Shown: in pieces, positions 46,626 through 55,543 of the stretch
Layout of the letters: every line of letters starts with the position of its first letter
Numbering within the stretch: position 1 is the first letter of the stretch
Source: CAIMUS01 sp963708455
GTDB taxonomy: Bacteria; Pseudomonadota; Gammaproteobacteria; Competibacterales; Competibacteraceae
Direction of reading: 5' to 3'
Length of the DNA stretch: 64,000 nt
Assembly: GCA_963708455.1 (NCBI GenBank)
Contig: CAVPSQ010000004.1
Location: 1,178,001 to 1,242,000, forward strand
Position numbers and translations under genes: made by a program
The notes under the pieces: generated by a model
The model's database searches: none
What the model was told of the DNA's origin: nothing
What the model saw: the letters and a program-made list of their open reading frames with translations, nothing else

Positions 46626-46683
46626 GCCTAACGATTAGCATCAGCCGCGCGCGTAGCGCGTCGGCTGCATGCGTTTGTTAGGG
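46626..46683 (-). repeat. attC-type site 3 (58 bp)
   Basis: Minus strand CCCTAAC (46683-46677) to GTTAGGC (46632-46626), inner arms as in site 2. Belongs to the nuclease cassette. Confidence 0.88.
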
Positions 46684-46687
46684 CTAT

Positions 46688-46798
46688 CGCGGTTCCAGGA
46701 AATCCACCACTTCCGAACCGCTGCCCTACCTTGAAATATAGCAAAACCGGTTCACTTTGCCACTATCAGAGCCTAAAAAGGTGTCTGACCCCTTTTCC
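46688..46798. repeat. Cassette 3' repeat, copy 1
   Basis: The sequence from CGCGGTTCC to GTGTCTGACCCCTTTTCC recurs at 59478-59601 with small differences and an internal duplication of GAAATATAGCAA. Both copies directly abut an attC site (3 and 10), in the 3' non-coding part of the cassette. Confidence 0.8.
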
Positions 46799-46853
46799 CT
46801 TATTATTACCTTTTCCCTTAAACAAGCCTGACCCCATCATAACCCCATCATTG

Positions 46854-47753
46854 TTAGCCTTGTGGGTGTTTAAGTCGCTCTTCAAGCCGTTCTTGAACAA
46901 AATAAGTGAACGAGTTGGCGCTAGAAACAATCGTCAAGACATCGTTTCGATTAGCCGGAATAATCATCCGGTCTTGCGAGTGACGTGAAATCCATTCTAT
47001 TGCAGGAGCCGTATAGTTCGAAATGGAAATGAGAATTCCAATTACAAACGGAGGCCGATCAGAGAGCTTACCGAAAAAATCTCTAACTTGTTTTGTGTCA
47101 ACTGGATCTTTCATCCATCGAGCCTCACCAATGCAAAAAATACTACCCACGTTCGCTGTAAAATCTATCTGCTCCCAATCATTGATCACATTCAAAGAAT
47201 AATTAATACCGTGAGCAGAAAAAAGAGTTCCAAGCCATTCCTCGAACATCTTGCCTCTTTTCTGCGGGGTCAATTGATTGTCTGATTCTAGTTCTAGAAA
47301 TGTTGATAACAAGTTTGTGTTTTGAGATGCTCGATTCCGCGCTTGAATTGATGAGGCAATTCGGTCGGTTTCGCTCTTCTGTTGAAGAATTCGAACATCA
47401 TTGAAAGACAAATTTGGATCAAAACCTCCGAATCTTCCACACAGACGTGGTCCAGATGCTGTTTGTTGAATTTTGGCAAAATCCTTTTCGGCAACTAGAT
47501 TTTCATATGCAGGTTCAACAGGGCGGCGCTGTCCGGAGGGATCTGTTATCTCAGATAGACATGCTATTCTTCTATCACGTGCCAATAACACACTTAGCGA
47601 TTGGTCGAAGGTTTGCGGTTCCCGTAAGAGTTTATTTCTCACTTCAAGTGGAAGAGTCTCCGGTTGAAAGTAAGTTGTCCCACCACCACGTGCCTGCTCA
47701 ATTCTGAAATAGCCAAGCCAAAAGCAATCTATGCAACGTATCGGTCTATTCAT
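46854..47753 (-). CDS. Mrr-like restriction endonuclease (PD-(D/E)xK) cassette gene
   Basis: 299 residues. A central nuclease core can be seen: KRGKMFEEWLGTLFSAHGINY, then WEQIDFTANVGSIFCIGEARWMKDPVDTKQV. This is G-x-x-x-E, D, ExK-type order, but with GEARW where relatives have ECKW, so the catalytic Lys is replaced by Arg. Two CxxC-like cysteines at the N-terminus (CIDCFWLGY) hint at a zinc element. Starts 20 bases after attC site 4. Likely a solitary defence nuclease or DNA sensor. Confidence 0.75.
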   Translation of the reverse strand: MNRPIRCIDCFWLGYFRIEQARGGGTTYFQPETLPLEVRNKLLREPQTFDQSLSVLLARDRRIACLSEITDPSGQRRPVEPAYENLVAEKDFAKIQQTASGPRLCGRFGGFDPNLSFNDVRILQQKSETDRIASSIQARNRASQNTNLLSTFLELESDNQLTPQKRGKMFEEWLGTLFSAHGINYSLNVINDWEQIDFTANVGSIFCIGEARWMKDPVDTKQVRDFFGKLSDRPPFVIGILISISNYTAPAIEWISRHSQDRMIIPANRNDVLTIVSSANSFTYFVQERLEERLKHPQG

Positions 47754-47772
47754 GACTCTTTCTTTCTTACGT

Positions 47773-47852
47773 AGCTAACGCAAAGTTCAGCGGGCGTAGC
47801 GTAGTGAGCGCGAGCGAACGAAGCGAAGCTCCGCTGGAACGTTGAGTTAGGC
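47773..47852 (-). repeat. attC-type site 4 (80 bp, longer variant)
   Basis: Minus strand GCCTAAC (47852-47846) to GTTAGCT (47779-47773). The arms CCAGCG...CGCTGAAC match, but the central hairpin is longer and made of overlapping CGAGCG/CGCTCG-type repeats. Different subfamily from the other sites, so this cassette may have a separate origin. Confidence 0.75.
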
Positions 47853-47992
47853 AATTTTTTTCATTTAAAACAATTAAATATCAAAATCAATGGAGTCTGA
47901 CCCCCTTTGATTACGTCGGCTTTTCCGCATACCCCGTCGCGCGTTCGGAGTATCTACGCGGCTACGGCAGACCGCACGGTACGTGGTGCAAA

Positions 47993-49606
47993 TCAATTTT
48001 TTGAATGCAAAAGCAGTTGCTCAACAGACAGTGGCATGTACTTTTTGACAATACTGTCATAAATAGAATCATTAACGCTATAAACTGGTTTTTCCATATT
48101 TACCTGCAGCAAACGTATACGTTCTTGAAACAGCTTGTCGATACGAGACACTTCTTCAAATGTCTGAAAACCCAACAAAGAAAGCGCAACAAATTGCTGC
48201 ATCATATGAATAAATGCATCTACTAGAAGAGTAGCAATTTCTTCCCCAAAGAAGCCGTTTAAAAATTTGTCTGTCGGATTCCATGCACAGGCATTTGTGA
48301 AAAATTCAATAAACGGATAAAATGCTAATTCTCCAGTTGCAGATGCAGCAAGAAGATCGGGGCGTTGTGCACGAATCATAAACATCAAGCGATAGATTTT
48401 CTCGTTGAGGCTAACGAAGTCAGCACCTGGCGACATATTAGCATTTTTAAGCATTTGGGTAATTAAATCATCCTGTGTGTTTATAGGATTTTTATTGTGT
48501 AAGATTCCCCCACCCCAATTAGCATTCAGTTGAATCATTCCATTAGCGGCTGTTTGCAAAGTATCAGCCGCAGAAGGAAGCTTAGCTTCTGAGCAAATTT
48601 CCTCATTGAATGCCGAAAAATCAAAATTTCCACGTCTGCCTGCCCATAGTTTTCTGGCAGAGCGAGCTAATCGAAATATACGCCCGCCAGGATGCACGTC
48701 TTCTAAGCTTACCTCATCCTTATGCATACTTACGCAAGAATGATCAATAGGAGCGCAAAGTGAGAGATCGACTACCCCCTTACAAATCAAAGCTCGAACC
48801 CTTTCATCAGAAACCACACTCAATTCACTTTCCAAGAAATTGAAAACTGGCGCGTAAACGCCTTGAATGTATTTTAACCGCCATGCATCGATAAAACTTC
48901 GATCAGCATCAACTAAGAACAATGAAAGTAGCTCGGAAAATCTGGCTCCAGCCTCCAACACCTCTTCCGTTGAAAAGGATGGCGTTTCTATTGTGTTATC
49001 TGGAATACGAAGGTGAATTGTCTTGGACAAGCCACTTCTAACTGCTAGCTGTTGCATCGCAGAGTTTGATATAGCTACTACCTCTGTCAAATCACCATGC
49101 AAACGCCCCCTCAATACGTCAAAAAATCGAAGATATAAATCAATGCCTTTGACACAGTCCTCAAGAATCTTATGCTCATTCTCTATCCATTCATTGCCAC
49201 GCCCTTGTTGTGCAAAGATACTATAAAAAGGCGAATGTTTGGGTGGAAAATTAGCAAAGTGTTGTTGACCTCTAGTGCGTGCCCATTCGTGAATGGGAAT
49301 AAAAATGTTTTGAAAATTTTGTGTGCGATCAATTTGGATTGCAATTTTAATGGTATCTACCTTTAGACACTGGAAGATTCTCCAATTTAAAAGTCCGAAA
49401 GGAGTACTATTATACTGAGTATAGTGTTCACGTTCGTGAGCAACAACTAAATATCGCAAGAACACATCATGTTTAATCTTGCGAACATCTCCAGTTAGAA
49501 TCTCCTGATAATCTGATAACGAAAGAGATGCATATTCTGGTGTCGCCCCATAAGCGTAATATGTACCCTCTAACATCGATTTTAGATTAGGTATATGTGT
49601 CATCAC
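47993..49606 (-). CDS. Large cassette protein with an HExxH motif
   Basis: 537 residues, no signal or membrane segment. I do not recognise the family. Near residue 53 lies LVVAHEREHYTQYNSTPFG, an HExxH zinc-protease-like motif in a helix-like context. The remaining part is helical, with few landmarks (FIDAWRLKYIQGVYAPVF, LVDAFIHMMQQFVALSLLGF). It follows the small membrane protein by 27 bases and shares its cassette, so the two likely act together. AT content is high. A metallopeptidase-type effector is possible; a third zinc ligand was not identified. Confidence 0.7.
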   Translation of the reverse strand: MMTHIPNLKSMLEGTYYAYGATPEYASLSLSDYQEILTGDVRKIKHDVFLRYLVVAHEREHYTQYNSTPFGLLNWRIFQCLKVDTIKIAIQIDRTQNFQNIFIPIHEWARTRGQQHFANFPPKHSPFYSIFAQQGRGNEWIENEHKILEDCVKGIDLYLRFFDVLRGRLHGDLTEVVAISNSAMQQLAVRSGLSKTIHLRIPDNTIETPSFSTEEVLEAGARFSELLSLFLVDADRSFIDAWRLKYIQGVYAPVFNFLESELSVVSDERVRALICKGVVDLSLCAPIDHSCVSMHKDEVSLEDVHPGGRIFRLARSARKLWAGRRGNFDFSAFNEEICSEAKLPSAADTLQTAANGMIQLNANWGGGILHNKNPINTQDDLITQMLKNANMSPGADFVSLNEKIYRLMFMIRAQRPDLLAASATGELAFYPFIEFFTNACAWNPTDKFLNGFFGEEIATLLVDAFIHMMQQFVALSLLGFQTFEEVSRIDKLFQERIRLLQVNMEKPVYSVNDSIYDSIVKKYMPLSVEQLLLHSKN

Positions 49607-49633
49607 AGATTCTCTTTTCGGTATGTGGAAAAT

Positions 49634-50017
49634 TTACTCATGAAGTGAATCAGAACCTAGCAATTGAACATACTTTGCCACTTCATCATGACTTGTCTCT
49701 CCAGAAATCTCGCAAGAATTCTTTCCTACGACTATCTTAATTTTCTTGTTTTGTTTGCCATTTTTTAGTTTTTCAATTATCACATTAAAAACCCCAGTAA
49801 TCGCAGCCGTCACTACAGGGCTGGTTGCGATTAATACAATCAAACTCATGGTTGAGGGGTCTAAAGATTGAAGAGTCCCGAATTTATTAGGAGGTGTAGA
49901 AAGTTGCGCTGAGTAGTTGGCGAATTCTAATTGTTCACGCAACGAATTAAAAAAGTCCACTGTTTCATCGGAACTCGAATTCGATGTATCCTTGTCGAGG
50001 TGGATGTTGATTTGCAT
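49634..50017 (-). CDS. Small membrane protein resembling effector-associated component EACC1
   Basis: About 127 residues from the ATG at 50017, which has GGGAGA eight bases upstream; an earlier in-frame ATG at 50098 lies in repeated sequence and is less likely. Layout: a soluble N-terminal part, then one membrane helix (SLIVLIATSPVVTAAITGVFNVII), a Lys-rich link and a short beta unit KIKIVVGKNSCEISGETSHDEVAKYVQLL. That order matches the constant component EACC1 of predicted bacterial conflict systems. Similarity is judged by pattern only. Confidence 0.6.
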   Translation of the reverse strand: MQINIHLDKDTSNSSSDETVDFFNSLREQLEFANYSAQLSTPPNKFGTLQSLDPSTMSLIVLIATSPVVTAAITGVFNVIIEKLKNGKQNKKIKIVVGKNSCEISGETSHDEVAKYVQLLGSDSLHE

Positions 50018-50111
50018 TTGGAATCTCCCGAAATAATTAATGTTCTGTTGGTATTCGCTCTTTATATCAAATAAATAATCAATGGGGTCAGACGCCATCG
50101 ATTGAGTGCAT

Positions 50112-50381
50112 AACGAGGAGATGAGCGGCGCAAGTCCGCTCGATCTCCGGGTTCATCCGCAGCCTGTGGAATTTTATCATTGAAAAATTGACAAAATCAC
50201 AAAAATTCTTAACGAACGGGCGCGGCTGCTGTCGCGTATCCGCATCAACGAGGAGATGAGCGGCGCAAGTCCGCTCGATCTCCGGGTTCATCCGCAGCCT
50301 GTGGAATTTTATCATTGAAAAATTGACAAAATCACAAAAATTCTTAACGAACGGGCGCGGCTGCTGTCGCGTATCCGCATC
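50112..50381. repeat. Two tandem 135-bp units
   Basis: Units at 50112-50246 and 50247-50381 are practically identical, starting AACGAGGAGATGAGCGGCGC. Read forward they encode RIRINEEMSGASPLDLRVHP... then a stop, resembling the duplicated tail of a former gene. They separate attC site 5 from the EACC1-like gene. Confidence 0.9.
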
Positions 50382-50437
50382 AACGTCTTAAGCTCAGCCG
50401 CCGGCGTAGCACGGTCGGCTGGAGCGTTCAGTTAGCT
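50378..50437 (-). repeat. attC-type site 5 (60 bp, degenerate)
   Basis: Shares the inner arms of site 1 exactly (CAGCCGACCGTGCTACGCCG), but the outer boxes are altered: AGCTAAC on one side, GTTGATG on the other. The IS110-type element lies directly beyond its AGCTAAC box. Confidence 0.72.
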
Positions 50438-50682
50438 CCTTTATACGGCTGCGCCGCTGACCTTGGGGAAGAAACTGGTGGCGCCCTCCACCCACCCCGC
50501 CTAAAGTAAGCAATGACGTAGCCGAGTGACAAGGCCGTTTTGTCATTGGTGCAAAGTGCCCGTCAGTTAGCTTGGTCCCGGGGGATTAGCGATACTTTCA
50601 GTGGTGACACGCCTCGCGTGATCCCGTTTAGAAGAGTGCCTTCTCACGCTCCCCCGCACCCGGCTACGCCAGTGGTTTCATT

Positions 50683-52093
50683 ATGGAGGGCCAGCCTGTG
50701 AAAGACAACTCCTTGAGTCAGTACCCAACCGCCCAGCAACCGCCAGCGTTGCCCCCTCACCTCTCTCAACTGAATCTCAATGCCGCCGGCATCGACATCG
50801 GGGCAACCCGTCACTATGTCGCTGTGCCGGCAGGTCGCGATGCGGTGTGCGTCCGGGACTTTGGGACCTTTACCACCGAACTCAACCAGTTGGCGGACTG
50901 GTTAGTGCAGTGTGGTATTGATACCGTGGCGATGGAATCGACCGGTGTCTATTGGATTCCCGTGTATGAACTGCTGGAATCCCGCGGGTTGGAAGTCAAA
51001 CTGGTTAACGCCCGGCATGTCAAGACGGTGCCGGGGCGAAAGACCGATGTGCTGGATTGTCAGTGGCTGCAGCAATTACACACCTTTGGACTGTTGGCCG
51101 GCGCCTTTCGGCCACCGGAACAACTCTGTGTGCTGCGGGCCTATCTACGCCAGCGGGCAAACTGGGTACGCTATGCGGCGGTTCACATTCAACACCTGCA
51201 AAAGGCGCTGAATCAGATGAATGTCCAGTTACATCATGTGGTCAGCGATATTACCGGGGTTACCGGGATGAAGATTATCCGGGCGATCGTCGCGGGCGAA
51301 CAGTCACCGCAACGCCTGGCGGGTTACCGCGATCACCGCTGTAAGCAAAGCCGCGAGGTCATTGCCCAGGGGTTAACCGGGAACTACCGGCCGGAGCACC
51401 TGTTCGCGCTCAAACAAGCGCTGGAGTTGTATGATACCTATCACGCCAAGATCACTGAGTGTGATCAAGCGATTGAGCAGTGTCTTGCAGACCTTTGACA
51501 GCCAGCTGGATCCCGCTACGTTACCCTTGCCACCGCCGCGGCGATCCCATCAGCCGGAACGCAATCAACCGCGCTTAGACTTGCGAACCGAGTTATATCG
51601 CATCACGGGCGTCGATTTGACCCAGATTGACGGGATCAGTGCCTATACCGCCTTGGTGGTGGTGTCAGAAATCGGGCTCGACATGACCCGCTGGCCGACC
51701 TACAAACACTTCACTTCCTGGCTGGGGTTGTGTCCAGGCAATAAAAAGTCCGGTGGCAAGGTGCTGAGTGGCAAAACCAAACCCAGTGCCAACCGCGCTG
51801 CCGCCGCGTTGCGGCTGGCGGCTCAAGGGCTGCATCACAGTCAGCGTGCGTTAGGGGCGTATTTCCGGCGCCAGAAAACCCGGTTGGGCGCGCCCAAAGC
51901 GGCCACGGCTACGGCGCATAAGTTAGCCCGACTGATCTACAGTATGCTCAAGCACGGCACGGCCTATGTCGATGCCGGTCAGGACTACTACGAACAACAA
52001 TACCGCCAGCGAGTTCTGCAAAACTTGCAACGGAAGGCCCACGCGCTGGGGTATCAGTGGGTGACAGTGGAATCCACCGATCAGGCGGCGTAA
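50683..52093 (+). pseudogene. IS110/IS1111-type transposase, frameshifted
   Basis: DEDD transposase: NAAGIDIGATRHYVAVPAGR, VAMESTGVYWIPVYELL, GRKTDVLDCQWLQQLHTFGLL in the first part; the C-terminal domain (QIDGISAYTALVVVSEIGLDM, LGLCPGNKKSGGKVLSG, NRAAAALRLAAQGLHHS) is in another frame. The first frame ends at TGA 51496; QTFDSQLDP continues one base away, so a single-base insertion near 51490 breaks the gene. Flanks 50438-50682 and 52094-52292 are non-coding and probably belong to the element. Element ends were not resolved. Confidence 0.88.
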
Positions 52094-52292
52094 CCGTCCG
52101 GTAGCCGAAGAGGTGATAACTATCAAGTGACTAACCTGCCTGTCACGCCTTATCAGTACTGAGCATAACGACCGCCCGTCCTGCTCAGCCTGGGTAAGGG
52201 AGGGGAGTGTTGACACTGGGTATCGAAGCCTTTCGGTACGCAGAAGGAGGCTTGTTGCCCAAATGGGAGGGAAGTTTCTTAGAAGGCTGGAA

Positions 52293-52562
52293 CTACAACT
52301 GAGACAACAGCTTTCCATAATCAGCATGTGAGCCTATCCAAAACCAAACAATCTCACCATTTTCCTTGATTCCTACAGCACGGTAATCGACATTGATACG
52401 GGCTGAATAAATAGGTCGTATTGTGTGAACTTTCTTGAAGTGCAGACTCGGATGATAGGGATTCTGTTTAAACTGCCTATATGCCTCTCGAGCTTGGCGC
52501 TGTACAACATTTGGTAGCTTTGAAAATAACTCGCGAAAGTGTCTATTGGTATGTGAAATCAC
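52293..52562 (-). CDS. RelE/ParE-family toxin
   Basis: 89 residues. HTNRHFRELFSKLPNVVQRQAREAYRQF, HPSLHFKKVH, YSARINVDYRAVGI and the ending WIGSHADYGKLL fit the RelE/ParE group. Four-base overlap with its antitoxin. The IS110-type element now lies between this gene and attC site 5, its presumed cassette end. Confidence 0.9.
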   Translation of the reverse strand: MISHTNRHFRELFSKLPNVVQRQAREAYRQFKQNPYHPSLHFKKVHTIRPIYSARINVDYRAVGIKENGEIVWFWIGSHADYGKLLSQL

Positions 52563-52777
52563 AGCTTGTCCGGATCAAGCAATTCTGTTTTGCCTGCTCG
52601 ATGTTCTGATAAAGCTTCATCAGCAAGTTTGCTTAACAAATCTTGAGAATTGGCAAAAGCCTTATCCCAGCGCCCCTCAGAAGCAAGTTCTTCGAGTATC
52701 CAATGAGCAAAGGTATCCTGTTCTGGTTCGGGTAATTTAGACGCCTCAGTAAAGGCTTTCTGAAGAAGTTCAGTCAT
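52559..52777 (-). CDS. Antitoxin of the RelE/ParE-like pair
   Basis: 72 residues. KAFTEASKLPEPEQDTFAHWILEEL and the end ADEALSEHRAGKTELLDPDKL are typical of the proteobacterial antitoxin paired with this toxin type. First gene after the intron remnant. Confidence 0.9.
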   Translation of the reverse strand: MTELLQKAFTEASKLPEPEQDTFAHWILEELASEGRWDKAFANSQDLLSKLADEALSEHRAGKTELLDPDKL

Positions 52778-52803
52778 TAATTTCGTACCTTTTTTGCAAC
52801 GCC

Positions 52804-52873
52804 ATCGGGGTAGGACAGCCGGTTACCCGACCGCCCCCCACAGATCCCGGCGTGCGGAATTACGCACCGGGCT
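52804..52873 (-). mobile_element. 3' remnant of a group II intron (domains V-VI)
   Basis: On the minus strand AGCCCGGTGCG...CGCACGCCGGGATC is a domain V-type hairpin, followed by a domain VI-like stem (CGGTCGGGTAACCGGC) and CTACCCCGAT at the end. It is nearly identical to the end of the intron at 57320-58081. The next bases GGCGTTGC are the second half of an attC core. Everything upstream of domain V is missing. Confidence 0.75.
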
Positions 52874-52960
52874 GGCCTTAATCATCGTTTCGGCCAGCCG
52901 GAGGAACCTGGATTGCGCCTCGCAAGCTCCGCTCCATCCAGGCTACGCCGGCTGTTAGGC
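52874..52960 (-). repeat. Broken attC-type site
   Basis: GCCTAAC (52960-52954) then AGCCGGCGTAGCCTGG and, further on, CCTCCGGCTGGCC, with an internal arm CTGGATGGAGC...GCAATCCAGG. The far core is lost to the intron remnant; GGC just beyond 52804 is what is left of it. Confidence 0.6.
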
Positions 52961-52972
52961 AAAAGGTAAGAC

Positions 52973-53675
52973 CTAACCCCATTTTCCGTTCATTCTCCGT
53001 TTGCGCCTAGTAAATCCGATCAAGCCAGTCAATACGGGAGCAATCAACCAGACGGTAGCGGGTTCTGGGACCGCCGATACCACTCACGCTGTCGATCACA
53101 GGACCATAACAATCAGGTAAACAACCGCTGCTGGAAGATGTAAAACTAACTGTGGTCGTCGATCCATTCGCCGTGAAAAGAAAACTGAACGGTGCAAATA
53201 TCTGATTGGCAAAGTCAGGTGATGGGGTAATCGGCGCACTGAATGTCTGATTAACGAGCGAACCCGCAGAAACCGTCCCCAAAGCGGTTCCAGTGGAAAC
53301 GGTTGCTGCGTAGAAGGTCAATTCGTAAGTTTGTCCGAGGGTTGTCGGAATCTCTGTAGAAACAGATCCTGCTGTAGTATTAACCAAGTCTATAGAGTGC
53401 AAACCAGATTGTGCCCCGAAGTTAGGTGTTGTGAGCCAATCCACTCCGTTACCCGGTCCGCCAACCGCCCAGCCCGTGATAGTCGTGGCACCTGGAGCGA
53501 GTCCCATATGGCCTGCACCATTATTTACAAAGGCACCGAGTTCGAAGCTGCCCGCCCCTACGCCATAAGTGGTGTCGATGATATTGGCAACAACATTTGG
53601 CGACGCCAGAACGCAGGCTGCGGATAGGAATAGTCCAAGAAAATTCTTTCGAGTAAATCTTGATACGGTCAACAT
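52973..53675 (-). pseudogene. PEP-CTERM protein with frameshift before its sorting signal
   Basis: Signal peptide (LGLFLSAACVLASPNVVAN), then a DUF642-like galactose-binding-type body (YGVGAGSFELGAFVNN, GLHSIDLVNTTAG, GQTYELTFYAAT, PVIDSVSG). As read it ends at 53007 with a non-family tail. One base earlier in frame, the true end appears: AVPEPATVWLIAPVLTGLIG then FTRRKR, the PEP-CTERM anchor for exosortase. An extra G at about 53070 therefore removes the sorting signal. Confidence 0.82.
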
Positions 53676-53746
53676 TGCTTATCCCCTTGCTCGTTTGCCG
53701 CAGAAAGACATGTTTAGACTTGGCTTCTGCGACACCAGCCCACTCG

Positions 53747-53805
53747 CCCTAACGTTCAAGCTCAGCCGCCGGCGTAGCACGGTCGGCTGCATGCTTTTGT
53801 TAGGG
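53747..53805 (-). repeat. attC-type site 6 (59 bp)
   Basis: Minus strand CCCTAAC (53805-53799) to GTTAGGG (53753-53747); inner arms identical to site 1. The bases before it (CCGATAGCCCTAACAAAAGCATGCAG) are shared with sites 9 and 11. Confidence 0.88.
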
Positions 53806-53999
53806 CTATCGGAATAATTTGAGGCTGGCCCTTTTTTCCGCTCCTTTATTCGCACCCCAATTGGTTGATCAAGGCGAGCCATCAGCAATTCCCGCTCTAA
53901 TGCAGCGGCGCCAGTAGCTAATTGATCAGTAATTACACAAGAATCATAACAACAAAAACTACCCTGACTTCCTCGGAAGCCATAATAAACTACTCTCAT
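53806..53999 (-). CDS. Short unrecognised cassette frame
   Basis: A frame beginning MRVVYYGFRGSQGSFCCYDS at 53999 runs about 65 codons to the attC site and reads through it. It may be the start of a gene whose remainder was lost when the IS4-like element entered just upstream, or not a gene. No family recognised. Confidence 0.35.
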
Positions 54000-54058
54000 T
54001 TTAACCACTTTCTTTCAACACACTCATTCATCAAAACAACTATGGTTTTTATCAGCAA

Positions 54059-55414
54059 TTATGATGTATCGGGTTCCAATACCCCACCCTTATGCCCATA
54101 AATCATCGCTAACCATAAGCTCTCCCAACTGGTAATAAAATACTCCTTAAATAATCCCTTTAACTTGCTCCATAACGAGGTTCTGGAACGGAATTGTTGC
54201 CGCGCCGCTTGAAATAAATTACAGCACAGCTCTTGCACTTGATCGACGAAAAAAGCTAGCATCATCAGCATCCCAAACACCGTCGTCAAGTGCTTTTGCC
54301 CATGTCCATAGTTGTGCTCTAACTGATAGCCCTGATTTTTGAGTGTGTTGAACGTTTCGTTTTTAATCTTCCACCGACCCCGACCTCCTCTCATCACCTG
54401 GTAGACATTATCTCGCCGTAGTTCCAGATCCGTTATCCACGAAAAATTGTACTCTTTACCCTCCCGTATTTCCCAATAATCCAGGTAATTCACCAGAATA
54501 TCAGGATGAGATTTATTCAAAGGCAACCCCTTCATCCAGCGATAGCCCCGTAAGACGCCATCCTCTCCCAGTTCCTCAAATTCTTCATACTCAGTGTTAT
54601 TTAATCGCTTCCGGACCTCCTCGAACAACGACGGCTGGTCGCTCGGCTTCGCCACCAGGATGTAATGATACTTTAATTTTTTCAATAACTTAATGTGAGG
54701 ACCGTCGGCCGACAAGCTGTCCTCCACCACCATCATGGGCCATTGCGGAAACGCTTCGCGTAGTGCCAGTAACAGCCGTTTACTGGCATTACTTTCACAA
54801 TCATTCTTGCTCGCCCCATCTTGGCGCGTAATGGCCTCAGGAAATAAAGGTAAGACTTGACTTTTATCTGGATGAACTATCACCGCTCCTACTAATTGAT
54901 GATAATACTCGACCGCACCCTTTCGATGATGCTTTTCACAGCAATCGGTACAACAGATATTGGAGGAAGAAAAATGACCGGTCCCATCCAGGTTAACTAG
55001 AAATCCTCCTAAATACCGATACCCTTTCAATATCCCGTGCGATTGCAAGTGCTGATGAATATGAATAAAGGGGGCTCGTAACTCAGTGGGTGAGACCTCA
55101 TCCAACACTTTCCGCATCTGGGTATCACAGGGGGCTTGTGAAACACCATAAAGACTTTTTAAATTCGCTCGAACCCGCTCTTCATGACGTTGCTCATCAA
55201 ACTTTAATAACGACGGATATTTCAGTCCAAAGACCGCCAAGCCTGACATCAAGACATCCGGTAAGGAAAACTGCTGACCGCCATGACGAGGGTCAGTGAT
55301 CTTCCCAAAGTCCTCTCTGATTTGACCTAACAAGGCCGGCGCTGAACAGTGTTTATTTAATTGCGGCCGCTGAGGGCGAAGTGGAATACAGTTTGCTTTT
55401 ACCATCATGACCAC
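54059..55414 (-). CDS. DDE transposase, IS4-superfamily-like
   Basis: 451 residues, intact. Carboxylates: NLDGTGHFSSS (first Asp), VVEDSLSADGPHIKLLKKL (second) and RWKIKNETFNTLKNQGY (Glu). The final HNYGHGQKHLTTVFGMLMMLAF is typical of this transposase group. Element ends were not resolved; the flanks 54000-54058 and 55415-55543 are non-coding. It interrupts the cassette between the Nudix-like gene and attC site 6. Confidence 0.85.
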   Translation of the reverse strand: MVMMVKANCIPLRPQRPQLNKHCSAPALLGQIREDFGKITDPRHGGQQFSLPDVLMSGLAVFGLKYPSLLKFDEQRHEERVRANLKSLYGVSQAPCDTQMRKVLDEVSPTELRAPFIHIHQHLQSHGILKGYRYLGGFLVNLDGTGHFSSSNICCTDCCEKHHRKGAVEYYHQLVGAVIVHPDKSQVLPLFPEAITRQDGASKNDCESNASKRLLLALREAFPQWPMMVVEDSLSADGPHIKLLKKLKYHYILVAKPSDQPSLFEEVRKRLNNTEYEEFEELGEDGVLRGYRWMKGLPLNKSHPDILVNYLDYWEIREGKEYNFSWITDLELRRDNVYQVMRGGRGRWKIKNETFNTLKNQGYQLEHNYGHGQKHLTTVFGMLMMLAFFVDQVQELCCNLFQAARQQFRSRTSLWSKLKGLFKEYFITSWESLWLAMIYGHKGGVLEPDTS

Positions 55415-55543
55415 CCAAATCGATTGAATTTGAAGCCCAAATACCTTGCCAGACCTGCCGAAGCATCGTATATAATATACTGATTATACTAAAATTTCTA
55501 GAGCAGCGGGAATTGCTGGCGAGCCATATCTATCCTACCGAGT

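Noticed and set aside
50112..50381. Possible CRISPR-like array
   Set aside because: Only two units, 135 bp each, fully contiguous with no spacers; they are a tandem duplication.
52874..52960. Simple genomic CTGGATGGAGC/GCAATCCAGG repeat
   Set aside because: The inner part does resemble a common dispersed repeat, but the GCCTAAC core and AGCCGGCGTAGC arm in line with the array favour a damaged attC.
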